Origin: Staphylococcus pasteuri
Lineage (GTDB): Bacteria > Bacillota > Bacilli > Staphylococcales > Staphylococcaceae
Reading direction: 5' to 3'
Assembly: GCF_003970495.1 (NCBI RefSeq)
Contig: NZ_RXWW01000034.1
Coordinates: 1-62,381, forward strand
Length of the DNA stretch: 62,381 bases
Position 1 is the stretch's first letter; each line of letters opens with the position of its first letter. Below the pieces are notes generated by a model. It saw only the letters and a program-made list of their open reading frames with translations, was not told where the DNA came from and made no database searches. Both the position numbers and the translations under genes were made by a program. Shown piece after piece: positions 12,805 through 20,064 of this stretch.

Positions 12805-13818
12805 CTAATTTAATATTACTTTCGCCGCAGCTTCGTCAGTGATTAACACTGTATTCTCAGGTGCAATTGAAAGATAAGCTTTAATTGCTTCTCCTTTAGA
12901 TTGACCACCTGCTACTGCAAATATAAAGTCTTTGGACTCAAGATCTTCTAATTGTAATCCAATCGTTTTCACTTTATGGACTACATTGCCTTGAGCATCA
13001 AAATAATATCCAAATGCTTCACCTACGGCGTGGTGATGTTGAAGTTTTTCTATCACATCTGTATGTGATTGTCGTCGATACGCCATCTTCAGCGCATCAC
13101 CGATACCGTGTATGGTTACATTTGCTTGTTTTATTTTATCGAGTGTGTGACTAACTGAAGGTTCTAACATTAATGTATTATATGTAGATTCGCTTACGTT
13201 ATCTGGTACATACAATGTTGTGTAGTAACCACCTGCTTGTTGCGCCATGCTTGATGCGATAGTGTTTGCTTGATAAACCATGTTCTCACCAAGTCCGCCT
13301 CTAGCGGGTACAAAGAATACATTAAATGGTAATAAATGAATGGATTCACTTACATAAGCCATTGTAGAACCACCTGTTACAGAAACAATTGCATCTTCAT
13401 ACAATATGCTTTCTAATAACTGACCAGCTTGTCTACCCATTTCTCTCTTAACTGTTTGTTTCTCGTCAGAATCACCAGGGACAACATGTACTTCTTTTAT
13501 GTTGTACTTTTCTTTAATAGCTATTGCCATTTTATGGTCATCTGAATAGTGGTTGAAGTAGTCATTCAATTGTTTAATTACTTCTTTACCCTTTTCAGTG
13601 ATTTCCATACCTGTTGATTTAACATTGATTAGTTCTTGTTTTTTTAATAAATCTGTTTCAGAACGTAGAACTCTTTCCGTCAAATCCATATGTTCACTTA
13701 AGCTGCGTCGTCCAACTGGCTCATTTTGAGAAATAGTAGTTAAGATTGAAAAACGACGATACATCTTTTCGACCAAATCTGGAATAATTTGTTGTTGAGT
13801 TTCGATCAAATCTTTCAC
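12805..13818 (-). CDS. cggR: Central glycolytic genes regulator CggR (GapR)
   Basis: This is a SorC/DeoR-family repressor that senses fructose-1,6-bisphosphate and controls the glycolytic operon, including its own gene. The 337 residues have an N-terminal winged helix (about 30-90, with RRSLSEHMDLTERVLRSETDLLKK) and the sugar-binding domain (from about 95), with VTGGSTMAYV and PARGGLGENM. Both are typical of CggR. It is the first gene of the block and its promoter and operator lie immediately upstream. Confidence 0.95.
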   Translation of the reverse strand: MKDLIETQQQIIPDLVEKMYRRFSILTTISQNEPVGRRSLSEHMDLTERVLRSETDLLKKQELINVKSTGMEITEKGKEVIKQLNDYFNHYSDDHKMAIAIKEKYNIKEVHVVPGDSDEKQTVKREMGRQAGQLLESILYEDAIVSVTGGSTMAYVSESIHLLPFNVFFVPARGGLGENMVYQANTIASSMAQQAGGYYTTLYVPDNVSESTYNTLMLEPSVSHTLDKIKQANVTIHGIGDALKMAYRRQSHTDVIEKLQHHHAVGEAFGYYFDAQGNVVHKVKTIGLQLEDLESKDFIFAVAGGQSKGEAIKAYLSIAPENTVLITDEAAAKVILN

Positions 13819-13883
13819 TACTCGTTCCTCCTCAATATATTTCTAAAGGATGAGTCAATTTTGTTGAATCATAGAGGGTTGAC

Positions 13884-13907
13884 GTTTAAAGTCCCACGTG
13901 GGACAAA
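13884..13907 (-). promoter_or_regulatory. Probable CggR operator
   Basis: The minus strand reads TTTGTCCCACGTGGGACTTT, with a perfect GTCCCACGTGGGAC palindrome at 13891-13904. It resembles the GGGAC/GTCCC repeats that CggR binds in Bacillus. It sits about 25 bases downstream of the -10 box, the position used for road-block repression. Confidence 0.7.
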
Positions 13908-13929
13908 ATCTAACCTCTTTACAATTGCA

Positions 13930-13958
13930 ATAGTACTATTATGCGAATTAAAATGCAA
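13930..13958 (-). promoter_or_regulatory. Promoter of cggR-gapA
   Basis: A SigA-type promoter on the minus strand: -35 TTGCAT (13953-13958), a 17-base spacer, and -10 TACTAT (13930-13935). The operator lies just downstream. The rest of 13960-14249 is AT-rich and shows no other gene. Confidence 0.7.
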
Positions 13959-14249
13959 GTAAATCCGCTCAAAATTTTCCAAATATTGTGTAAAGCGATT
14001 TCATTCGTTGTACCTACAGTTACGTGAATTTAATCACTTGGTTACAATAATTTATCCTTTTTTGAAAGTTTGTTATGTCATCCAATGAATTTACTTTAAT
14101 AAACAATATATTTATAATATTACCCTTTATATTGTGTACTAACCATTCGGTGATATTCTACGATATTCGACATTCATTTCTATTTCTAACACTTTAATTT
14201 ATAATCTAATTAAATCAATTTCTAAACTAGGAAGAAGGCTTGTTCCATA

Positions 14250-14471
14250 ATGAACAATAATGAAGAAAATAATGTTGAGGTCATCGACCCAACTGACCCT
14301 CGTTATAAAGATGAAGAACATTTTCATCAAAATATACAAGATGACTCTAAAAAAAGATATCAAACATATTCATATGGATGTACACACACAGGTTGTGGTT
14401 GCACAATGGGTTGTGGTACATTAATGTTTATTTCTTTTATTATTACAATGATAATTTATTGGCTATTTTAA
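14250..14471 (+). CDS. Small cysteine-rich tail-anchored membrane protein
   Basis: The 73-residue product has an acidic, asparagine-rich cytosolic part (1-45) and a cluster YGCTHTGCGCTMGCG (about 47-60). It ends in a hydrophobic segment (about 55-73). Four cysteines in 13 residues could bind a metal or be lipidated, but this is inference. An AGGAAGAAGG Shine-Dalgarno element lies upstream. It is divergent from cggR and ends at a bidirectional terminator. I do not recognise a named family. Confidence 0.7.
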   Translation: MNNNEENNVEVIDPTDPRYKDEEHFHQNIQDDSKKRYQTYSYGCTHTGCGCTMGCGTLMFISFIITMIIYWLF

Positions 14472-14510
14472 TAAGTTTGGTAATTTTCCTAATAGTATTT
14501 GTTAATAGAA

Positions 14511-14577
14511 AAAAACCGATTAAGTCATAGAGTTGTTTACATATAGTAAATGCTCTACATACTTAATCGGCTTTTTA
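14511..14577. terminator. Bidirectional terminator
   Basis: The outer arms CCGATTAAGT (14516-14525) and ACTTAATCGG (14561-14570) enclose an inner hairpin around GTTTACATATAGTAAAT. A-runs and T-runs on both sides make it work for the plus-strand gene before it and the minus-strand gene after it. Confidence 0.8.
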
Positions 14578-14578
14578 T

Positions 14579-15265
14579 TTAATCGTCTGATTCACTTTTA
14601 GATGAACTGCTTTGACTTTGTGAACTTTGAGAATTACTAGATTGTTGTGTGTTACTACGTTGCGTATTATTGCTTGAATTATTACTCTGTGATGATTGTT
14701 GTGTGCTAGGTTTAGCTTGAGTACTTTGTTTCTCTTGCGTACTTGGCTTTTCTTGGGTACTTGGTTTTTCCTGAGTACTTGGCTTTTCTTCAGTACTTTG
14801 TTTCTCTTGCGTACTTGGCTTCTCTTCTGTACTTTGTTTTTCTTGTGTGCTTTGTTTTTCTTTTGTTTTATTATCTACTTTTGATTTTTGTTGTGTTTTT
14901 TTCTGTTGCGTTCTTTGTTGAGTTGAAGGTTGTTGTGTTGTTTGTTGACGTGTATTTTGCTGAGTTTGCTGAGTTTGTTGAGTCTGTTGTTGAGTATTTT
15001 GATTTTCTTTAGACTTATCTTCAGAAGATTTTTCTTTTTTATCTTTATCGTCTTTGTCTTTTTTTTCTTTTTTATCTTTCTGCTCTTGCTTTGTCTCGTT
15101 ATTAAGGCGCTCATTTGCTTTTTTAGAATGATCTACAAATGAAAATATAGCAAATGCTAGTCCAAATAATAGCAATAAAACAATAATAATACTTATTATT
15201 TTAGCGATTCCGCTCATACCTTTTTTGCCTCGATTTTCATAATCATTAAAATCTTGCTTTGACAT
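14579..15265 (-). CDS. Membrane-anchored low-complexity protein with hexapeptide repeats
   Basis: A short N-terminal segment is followed by one transmembrane helix (about residues 19-41, SIIIVLLLLFGLAFAIFSFV). A long extracytoplasmic tail made mostly of Lys, Asp, Gln, Ser and Thr follows. Residues about 130-185 are tandem six-residue units of the type STQEKP/STEEKQ, and the rest is TQQ- and SSQ-rich. The start at 15265 is preferred because GTGAGGGAG lies in front of it. The tail is probably disordered and exposed. Function unknown; cell-surface or envelope roles are guesses. Confidence 0.75.
   Translation of the reverse strand: MSKQDFNDYENRGKKGMSGIAKIISIIIVLLLLFGLAFAIFSFVDHSKKANERLNNETKQEQKDKKEKKDKDDKDKKEKSSEDKSKENQNTQQQTQQTQQTQQNTRQQTTQQPSTQQRTQQKKTQQKSKVDNKTKEKQSTQEKQSTEEKPSTQEKQSTEEKPSTQEKPSTQEKPSTQEKQSTQAKPSTQQSSQSNNSSNNTQRSNTQQSSNSQSSQSQSSSSKSESDD
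14709..14866. repeat. Tandem 18-bp repeats in coding sequence
   Basis: About eight imperfect 18-bp units encode S-T-(Q/E)-E-K-(P/Q). Units differ mainly by Q/E and P/Q swaps, so slippage could change copy number in steps of six residues without breaking the frame. Confidence 0.7.
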
Positions 15266-15490
15266 ATTCTCCCTCACTTTAAACATGGAATATTCTATAA
15301 TATTAAATAAATCTTTATCTTAAGTTGATGAATTGATTCAATCGTTAAAAACATAAGTTAAAATGTTCATTAAGTTTAGCAAATAAATTTATACTTAAAC
15401 TTATCTTACTTATGATAACATCATAATGAATAAGAAACATCAATTTTAACCATTTTAATATAAATTTAATAAGAACGGTTTGTGATAATA

Positions 15491-15670
15491 ATGAAGAAAA
15501 TACTTGATGATTCACTGGAATTTGATAAAGAAGAAAAACAAAAAATAACATTAAAAAAGATGCTCATATCAAATGATAATAATCAAAATCATGTTCCTAA
15601 ACTACGTGAAAGCTTTTTTTATATCATTATCCTGTTGCTATTATTTAGCTTTATATGGATTTTTAATTAG
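15491..15670 (+). CDS. Possible small tail-anchored membrane protein
   Basis: From the ATG at 15491 the 59-residue product is charged over its first 40 residues and ends in one hydrophobic helix (FFYIIILLLLFSFIWIF). No strong Shine-Dalgarno is seen. No homologue is recognised, so it may be a real tail-anchored peptide or chance. Confidence 0.4.
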   Translation: MKKILDDSLEFDKEEKQKITLKKMLISNDNNQNHVPKLRESFFYIIILLLLFSFIWIFN

Positions 15671-15769
15671 TAATTTCAAAATGTCTTTTTATATTGCATA
15701 ATATATTTTTCGTTTTTAAGTTAATTTCTGTAAAAAGATGTAATTATCATTTAGAATAGGATTGAAGGT

Positions 15770-15830
15770 AAAAAAAGACCCATACGCTGCTCGCATGGGC
15801 CACTACTAAAGGGAGTCAAAATTTACCTTC
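15770..15830 (-). ncRNA. Candidate small regulatory RNA, RsaH-like
   Basis: Read on the minus strand, a 5' GAAGGUAAA pairs with the 3' UUUACCUUC and closes the molecule. An unpaired GACUCCCUUU follows, then a strong hairpin (GCCCAUGCGAGCAGCGUAUGGGUC) and a seven-base U-run. A U-C-C-C seed plus intrinsic terminator is the hallmark of staphylococcal Rsa RNAs. I recall RsaH lying between the cggR side and the epimerase/clpP side in S. aureus, which matches this spot, but the name needs a covariance search. The remaining 15671-16042 sequence shows no gene. Confidence 0.55.
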
Positions 15831-16042
15831 GCTAGTATATTATGGGGTATACTCATACTAATTAAGAGATGTTTAATTAATTTCCGAAGGTACAAATTTA
15901 TTATAACTTAACACAAAAATTTTTAAATACGATTATAAAAAAGTCTTTGACATATTGTTGGCTAAAAAATGGATAAATTTTGAATAACTAGAATCACTAC
16001 TAAGTAATTTATGAATTACAATTTTCAAGTTGAGGTGAAATA

Positions 16043-16942
16043 ATGAAAAATTATTTAATAACTGGTGGAACGGGTATGGTTGGTTCGCATTTAGTAAACG
16101 AAATTAAAAAGTCAAATACCCATATAACAATTTTAACTAGACATGATGAACAATCTAATGATACTAAGGTTTCTTATGTAAATTGGGCTAAAGAAGGTTG
16201 GGAAAATAACGTTCCCTATGTAGATATTGTCATTAACTTAGCAGGCGCTACACTTAATAAACGATGGACTGAAGATTATAAACAGACTTTGATGTTAAGT
16301 AGAATTCAATCTACTCAAGCGCTAGTTGATTTGTTTAAAGAAAGAAAACATAAACCAGAAGTATTATTTAACGCGAGTGCAATGGGTTATTACCCTCCTG
16401 ACTATCATCATAGTTATACTGAATTATTTAAAACGCTACCTTTCGACTTTTTATCAGATATCGTCTATCAATGGGAAAGATTTGCTCAACAATTTGAATC
16501 CTTTGGAACTAGAGTTGTATTAGGTCGATTTGGTATGATTTTATCTAATGATGGTGGTGCACTTCAAACTATGAAATTACCCTATCAGTTCTATGTAGGC
16601 GGTAAACTTGGTTCTGGATATCAATGGTATTCTTGGATTCATATCGATGATTTAACACGTGCTATTCTATTTACTATTGGTAATGAAAAAGCATATGGAC
16701 CATTTAATTTAACTGCCCCAATTCCTGAACGTCAAAATCTATTTGGCTATACATTAGGTCGAGCTATGCACAAACCTCATGAAACATGGGTGCCAGGTTT
16801 TGCTATGAGATTAGTTTTAGGTGAAATGTCAACTGTAGTATTATATACACAAAAGGTATTACCAAATAAACTACAAGCACTAGGTTTTAATTTCATGTAT
16901 AATAATCTTAAAAGTGCACTTGATGATTTAGTTAGTAAATAA
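16043..16942 (+). CDS. NAD-dependent epimerase, SDR39U1/YfcH-type (TIGR01777)
   Basis: An extended short-chain dehydrogenase fold of 299 residues. The Rossmann motif is [12 protein letters not shown] at residues 7-18, with the downstream strand [25 protein letters not shown], and the C-terminal domain signature [15 protein letters not shown] and WIHIDDL. This pattern is typical of the TIGR01777 group, often mislabelled a cell-division inhibitor. Substrate unknown. An AGGTGA Shine-Dalgarno precedes the ATG. It is followed 16 bases later by a small membrane-protein gene, probably in one transcript. Confidence 0.88.
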   Translation: MKNYLITGGTGMVGSHLVNEIKKSNTHITILTRHDEQSNDTKVSYVNWAKEGWENNVPYVDIVINLAGATLNKRWTEDYKQTLMLSRIQSTQALVDLFKERKHKPEVLFNASAMGYYPPDYHHSYTELFKTLPFDFLSDIVYQWERFAQQFESFGTRVVLGRFGMILSNDGGALQTMKLPYQFYVGGKLGSGYQWYSWIHIDDLTRAILFTIGNEKAYGPFNLTAPIPERQNLFGYTLGRAMHKPHETWVPGFAMRLVLGEMSTVVLYTQKVLPNKLQALGFNFMYNNLKSALDDLVSK

Positions 16943-16958
16943 GATAAGAGGTACATCT

Positions 16959-17177
16959 ATGAAGAACTCTCAAAACAATCGATTAACATATATTTTACTC
17001 ATTATAGCAGGCGTTATTTGTATAATTAACGGCGTACTTGCGTTTGACCATTCGATTATTATGATATCACTCTCTTTACTTTTTATGATTATAGGTATAG
17101 GTGTTTTATATTTTTCAATTCGTGGATTGAAAAATGAAACAAAGAAATCCAACAACAAAGCACGTTATAATAAATAA
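16959..17177 (+). CDS. Small two-helix membrane protein
   Basis: The 72-residue product has two hydrophobic segments (about 11-29 and 31-55) and a basic Lys/Asn-rich C-terminus. An AAGAGG Shine-Dalgarno lies in front of the ATG and it directly follows the epimerase gene. It is followed by a strong plus-strand terminator. No named family is recognised. Confidence 0.7.
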   Translation: MKNSQNNRLTYILLIIAGVICIINGVLAFDHSIIMISLSLLFMIIGIGVLYFSIRGLKNETKKSNNKARYNK

Positions 17178-17183
17178 AATTGA

Positions 17184-17221
17184 CACTCAATCAAAGTCGC
17201 ACTTTGATTGAGTATTTTTTA
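17184..17221 (+). terminator. Terminator of the epimerase/membrane-protein unit
   Basis: A perfect 13-bp stem (ACTCAATCAAAGT / ACTTTGATTGAGT) with a four-base loop is followed by ATTTTTTT on the plus strand. Confidence 0.9.
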
Positions 17222-17226
17222 ATTAA

Positions 17227-17266
17227 AAAAGGTGTCAGAACAATTGAATTTGTCCTGACACCTTTT
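17227..17266. terminator. Terminator of clpP, usable in both directions
   Basis: AAAAGGTGTCAG and CTGACACCTTTT form a long stem with A/T runs on both sides. It sits about 35 bases after the clpP stop, whose gene reads toward it on the minus strand. Confidence 0.85.
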
Positions 17267-17302
17267 AGAATATCATTTGTTAAAAAGTTATTGTGTAATG
17301 AA

Positions 17303-17893
17303 TTATTGTTTACCTTCTGGTTCCATTACTTCATCAACTAAACCATATTCTTTAGCTTCTTCTGCAGTTAAGAAGTTATCACGATCTGTATCTTGTTGAA
17401 TTTTTTCAATAGATTGACCAGTTCTTTCAGCTAAAATACGGTTTAATTTTTCACGTGTTTTTAAGATATGGTTAGCAGCGATTTCAATTTCAGTTGCTTG
17501 ACCTTGTGCGCCACCTAATGGTTGGTGAATCATTACTTCAGCGTTAGGTAAAGCAAAACGTTTACCTTTAGCACCTGCAGCTAATAGGAATGAACCCATT
17601 GATGCAGCCATACCAATACAAATAGTTTGTACATCTGGTTTGATGTGTTGGATTGTATCATAAATCGCAAAACCAGCTGTTACACTACCACCTGGTGAAT
17701 TGATATATAAGTAAATATCTTTCTCTGAGTCTTGTGCTTGTAAGAATAATAATTGTGACACGATAGAGTTTGCTACATTATCATCAATTTGTGATCCTAA
17801 CATAATAATTCGGTCTTTTAATAAACGTGAATAAATATCATACGCACGTTCACCGCGGTTTGTTGTTTCAATAACTGTAGGAATTAAATTCAT
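17303..17893 (-). CDS. clpP: ATP-dependent Clp protease proteolytic subunit
   Basis: ClpP forms the tetradecameric proteolytic chamber that works with ClpX and ClpC in stress response and regulated proteolysis. The 196 residues carry the catalytic Ser in [11 protein letters not shown], the His in VMIHQPLGG, and the catalytic Asp in the DTDRDNF region. The N-terminal [15 protein letters not shown] is also typical. Full length. It is a single-gene unit between a CtsR-controlled promoter and a terminator. tmRNA-tagged proteins, made with the ssrA and smpB products above, are its known substrates. Confidence 0.97.
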   Translation of the reverse strand: MNLIPTVIETTNRGERAYDIYSRLLKDRIIMLGSQIDDNVANSIVSQLLFLQAQDSEKDIYLYINSPGGSVTAGFAIYDTIQHIKPDVQTICIGMAASMGSFLLAAGAKGKRFALPNAEVMIHQPLGGAQGQATEIEIAANHILKTREKLNRILAERTGQSIEKIQQDTDRDNFLTAEEAKEYGLVDEVMEPEGKQ

Positions 17894-17927
17894 TTATATT
17901 TCCTCCTTGTAATAACTGTTAATCCTA

Positions 17928-17957
17928 ATTTTAAACTAAAAGTCAAAAATGGTCAAA
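17928..17957 (-). promoter_or_regulatory. clpP promoter overlapped by a CtsR box
   Basis: On the minus strand, -35 TTGACC (17951-17956) and -10 TAAAAT (17928-17933) are 17 bases apart. On the plus strand 17941-17957 reads AGTCAAAAATGGTCAAA, a textbook CtsR tandem heptad that covers the -35 and spacer. Binding would block RNA polymerase, and release on heat or protein stress would induce clpP. Confidence 0.85.
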
Positions 17958-18082
17958 AATAAAGCTCTTTAGCTTAACTTGTTCATTGACGTTAAGTTAA
18001 ATACTTTTGTACACTAGAAATAACTATTTTTGATTGTACTTATTTTAATTGATTTAGTACAGAAATAAGCTTTATATCTTTA

Positions 18083-18154
18083 CCCCTCGTAGTGTAATGG
18101 ATAACACATAAGATTCCGGTTCTTAGAATAGGGGTTCGATTCCCTTCGAGGGGG
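18083..18154 (+). tRNA. tRNA-Arg (anticodon CCG)
   Basis: A complete cloverleaf: acceptor CCCCTCG/CGAGGGG, D-arm GTGT..ACAC, anticodon stem TAAGA/TCTTA with loop TTCCGGT (anticodon CCG), T-arm AGGGG-TTCGATT-CCCTT, and discriminator G. CCA is not encoded. It decodes the rare CGG arginine codon. Its 3' half is the likely attachment site of the prophage that begins right after it. Confidence 0.92.
18118..18154. other. Probable prophage attachment site within tRNA-Arg
   Basis: Host genes end at this tRNA, and phage lysis genes follow within 2 kb. Tyrosine recombinases commonly use the anticodon-to-3'-end part of a tRNA gene and leave it intact. The second copy and the integrase gene must lie beyond 62381, so exact att borders cannot be set here. 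Confidence 0.55.
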
Positions 18155-18187
18155 CTAATAACGAAAAATTAAACACTTTTTGAAAAT

Positions 18188-18216
18188 AAGAATCCCGTAA
18201 TGACGGGGTTCTTATT
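18188..18216 (+). terminator. Terminator after tRNA-Arg
   Basis: AAGAATCCCG and CGGGGTTCTT pair, followed by ATTATTTT on the plus strand, about 35 bases after the tRNA. Confidence 0.7.
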
Positions 18217-19326
18217 ATTTTGCCGTCTAATAACACACTATATAAAACAGATTTTTAGGGACTTTTTAGGGACCCAAGTTCCAAATAAAAAAACCACACC
18301 CAAAAAGGGTATGGTTAAAATAAATTAAACAGAAGATCTATTGTGAGAGATGGAGTATTGAAACTCCGAAAATAATTATAACACATTGAGAATAAAAAAA
18401 CATTTATAATTTAACTAGAAATAGAATATAGTAATCTAAAATTAATGTATATAATTGAATATAAAAAAGAGCAGTCCCTTGGACTGCATCTTTAAACGAA
18501 CAGAATTTTATGAGAACACTTTAAAGTCGAACACTACAATTACATTGGAATGTTCAAATATTAATATACACGATATTTTTACTTTTGACAATACATTATA
18601 AAAATACTGTTTTTTGGTAATTAATTCGCAAAATAAAATACTCGCACCTTAAAGGCTACGAGTATTTCGCAAATTTTGCATTACTAAAATGCATGGAAAA
18701 TAACACTCAGTGACATGCTTGAGTTTTACAAAGGGATTATCGTAAGGCTAAGTTCTTTGCATGTAAAAAAATAATAACATAAAAAAAAGAGATAATTAAA
18801 ACAATTATCTCTTTAATGCAAAGTATATGAGGTTATACATGCACATTATATAATACAACAATTAATAATATAATGCAAAAAAACAACATGAAGTATATTA
18901 GTTGGTTGTTTATACAGTTATATATTCTAAAGAAACACTATTCCAATATATCACACAATATTTTTTATGTACACATTAAATTTATGTATAAAAAATAAGG
19001 CGGTCTATTGACCACCTTAAATGCAAATTGAAATAATCCCTACACTCATTATAGCTTGTTTTTGAATACGTACAATAAAAAAGGTAGCCTTTCGGGCTAC
19101 CCAGCATAAAGAAAAGATAATAATCGTTTAAAATGGTGATTTTATGAGTGTGGATAATTGGGGAATTATACCACAAATTAAATGTATCACTTATTTAACA
19201 GTGAAGAAACCCTAAATTGTCTTTTTTTCGATTAAATTCATAAAAAAACCACATTCATTTAGAATGTGGCAATAGAATATAGTACCGTCATAAAGACGTT
19301 ATCGTTATTAGTTATATTATAGCATA
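18217..19326 (-). other. Gene-poor region with seven minus-strand terminator hairpins
   Basis: No convincing protein gene is seen over about 1.1 kb. Instead there are stems followed by T-runs on the minus strand at about 18285-18316, 18463-18494, 18636-18669, 18782-18814, 18990-19022, 19077-19103 and 19241-19270. This is far more than the lysis operon upstream needs. Short transcripts, each with its own promoter, are one explanation, and accumulated terminators at the prophage edge another. A few short frames exist, but none has a Shine-Dalgarno. Confidence 0.6.
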
Positions 19327-19539
19327 TTACTGATTATTTTCCTCTATTTTAATTTGATATTCGTATAGCTTTTCAGTAGTGTTTAAGGTTAAATTATCTA
19401 CATCACGTTTGCCTTGCCTTAATTGTGATAGTACATATTGTGATACACCAGTAGCTTTATATATTTTATATCCTGTTATATCACTTTCAATCAATTCAAT
19501 TATTTTTTTCTTGTATTCTGACAAGTTCTTCACCTTCAT
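19327..19539 (-). CDS. Small helix-turn-helix protein
   Basis: The 70-residue product has the pattern IIELIESDITGYKIYKATGVSQYVLSQLRQGKRDVDNLTL, which fits a lambda-repressor-like helix-turn-helix (about residues 10-50). The tail is acidic. Staphylococcal phages and chromosomes carry similar small DNA-binding proteins of unknown target. Its 5' end overlaps the small membrane-peptide gene upstream by 44 bases in another frame, so the two are probably translated together. Confidence 0.65.
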   Translation of the reverse strand: MKVKNLSEYKKKIIELIESDITGYKIYKATGVSQYVLSQLRQGKRDVDNLTLNTTEKLYEYQIKIEENNQ

Positions 19540-19642
19540 ATCTATACCCTAATTTTTTCATATGTTGGATTCTTGCAAACTTAATTATCTCGGGCAATAA
19601 TAAAATAAATATTAAAAGCATTACTTTAAAAATGATATTCAT
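19496..19642 (-). CDS. Small membrane peptide overlapping the HTH gene
   Basis: The 48-residue frame begins MNIIFKVMLLIFILLLPEII, a single hydrophobic helix, and then a basic and charged tail (ARIQHMKKLGYRYEGEELV). An AGGTGA element lies about ten bases upstream. It overlaps the next gene by 44 bases. Its size and shape resemble small phage membrane peptides or toxins, but no family is recognised. Confidence 0.45.
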   Translation of the reverse strand: MNIIFKVMLLIFILLLPEIIKFARIQHMKKLGYRYEGEELVRIQEKNN

Positions 19643-19683
19643 TTGAATTCATCACCTATCTGTAATATAATAACCATGAAAAG

Positions 19684-19707
19684 AGGTAGGGGCTTTTGCC
19701 CCTGTTG
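19684..19707 (-). terminator. Terminator after the TTG-start micro-gene
   Basis: The minus strand has AGGGGCAAAAGCCCCT and then ACCTCTTTTC. The GC-rich stem directly follows the stop at 19714. Confidence 0.65.
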
Positions 19708-19713
19708 GATTAA

Positions 19714-19845
19714 TCATTTTTTCTGATTATCTTTCTTGGCTTTAAGATAATCTAGATGCCATTTTCTTAGTTGTTTTATAATTGCTGGTGTTCTTTGTAC
19801 TGTAGCAAGTACGATGAGCATCAGCATTTTTATGATGTCGTCCAA
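19714..19845 (-). CDS. Micro-protein with amphipathic helix, TTG start
   Basis: A 43-residue frame starts with TTG at 19845 behind a perfect GAGGAGGTGG ribosome-binding site. The product DDIIKMLMLIVLATVQRTP is followed by a strongly basic tail (IIKQLRKWHLDYLKAKKDNQKK). The strong binding site and terminator argue that it is real. Shape and charge resemble small membrane-active phage peptides. It reads from the side of the amidase gene and could be the last lysis-region gene. Function unknown. Confidence 0.6.
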   Translation of the reverse strand: MDDIIKMLMLIVLATVQRTPAIIKQLRKWHLDYLKAKKDNQKK

Positions 19846-19950
19846 ATCAACCACCTCCTCTCATGGTGGTTTGTAAGTCATTAACTAACTTACAAATACA
19901 ATTATACTGCACAGTTGTTTATGTTACAAGTGTTTTATTTAAATTTTTAC

Positions 19951-19983
19951 ATAAAAAAATAGGGCAGTAGCTAGGACTACCCT
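19951..19983 (-). terminator. Terminator of the lysis operon
   Basis: AGGGTAGT pairs with ACTGCCCT (one G-U pair), followed by ATTTTTTTATG on the minus strand, about 80 bases after the amidase stop. Confidence 0.8.
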
Positions 19984-20064
19984 TGATTGAAAGGAAATGT
20001 GTTAAATTACTTTTAAAGTTCTTTGTGATTATATTAATCAGAACTATATATTTATATTAACATA

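Noticed and set aside
14696..15142. Overlapping ORFs rich in Leu/Phe or Lys opposite or out of frame with the repeat protein
   Set aside because: They are produced by the low-complexity codons of the true gene and have no start signals.
18888..18998. 36-codon plus-strand ORF MKYISWLFIQLYIL...
   Set aside because: No ribosome-binding site and A/T-only composition; probably chance.
18982..19176. 64-codon minus-strand ORF in the hairpin ladder
   Set aside because: It crosses two terminator stems (18990-19022 and 19077-19103) and has no Shine-Dalgarno.
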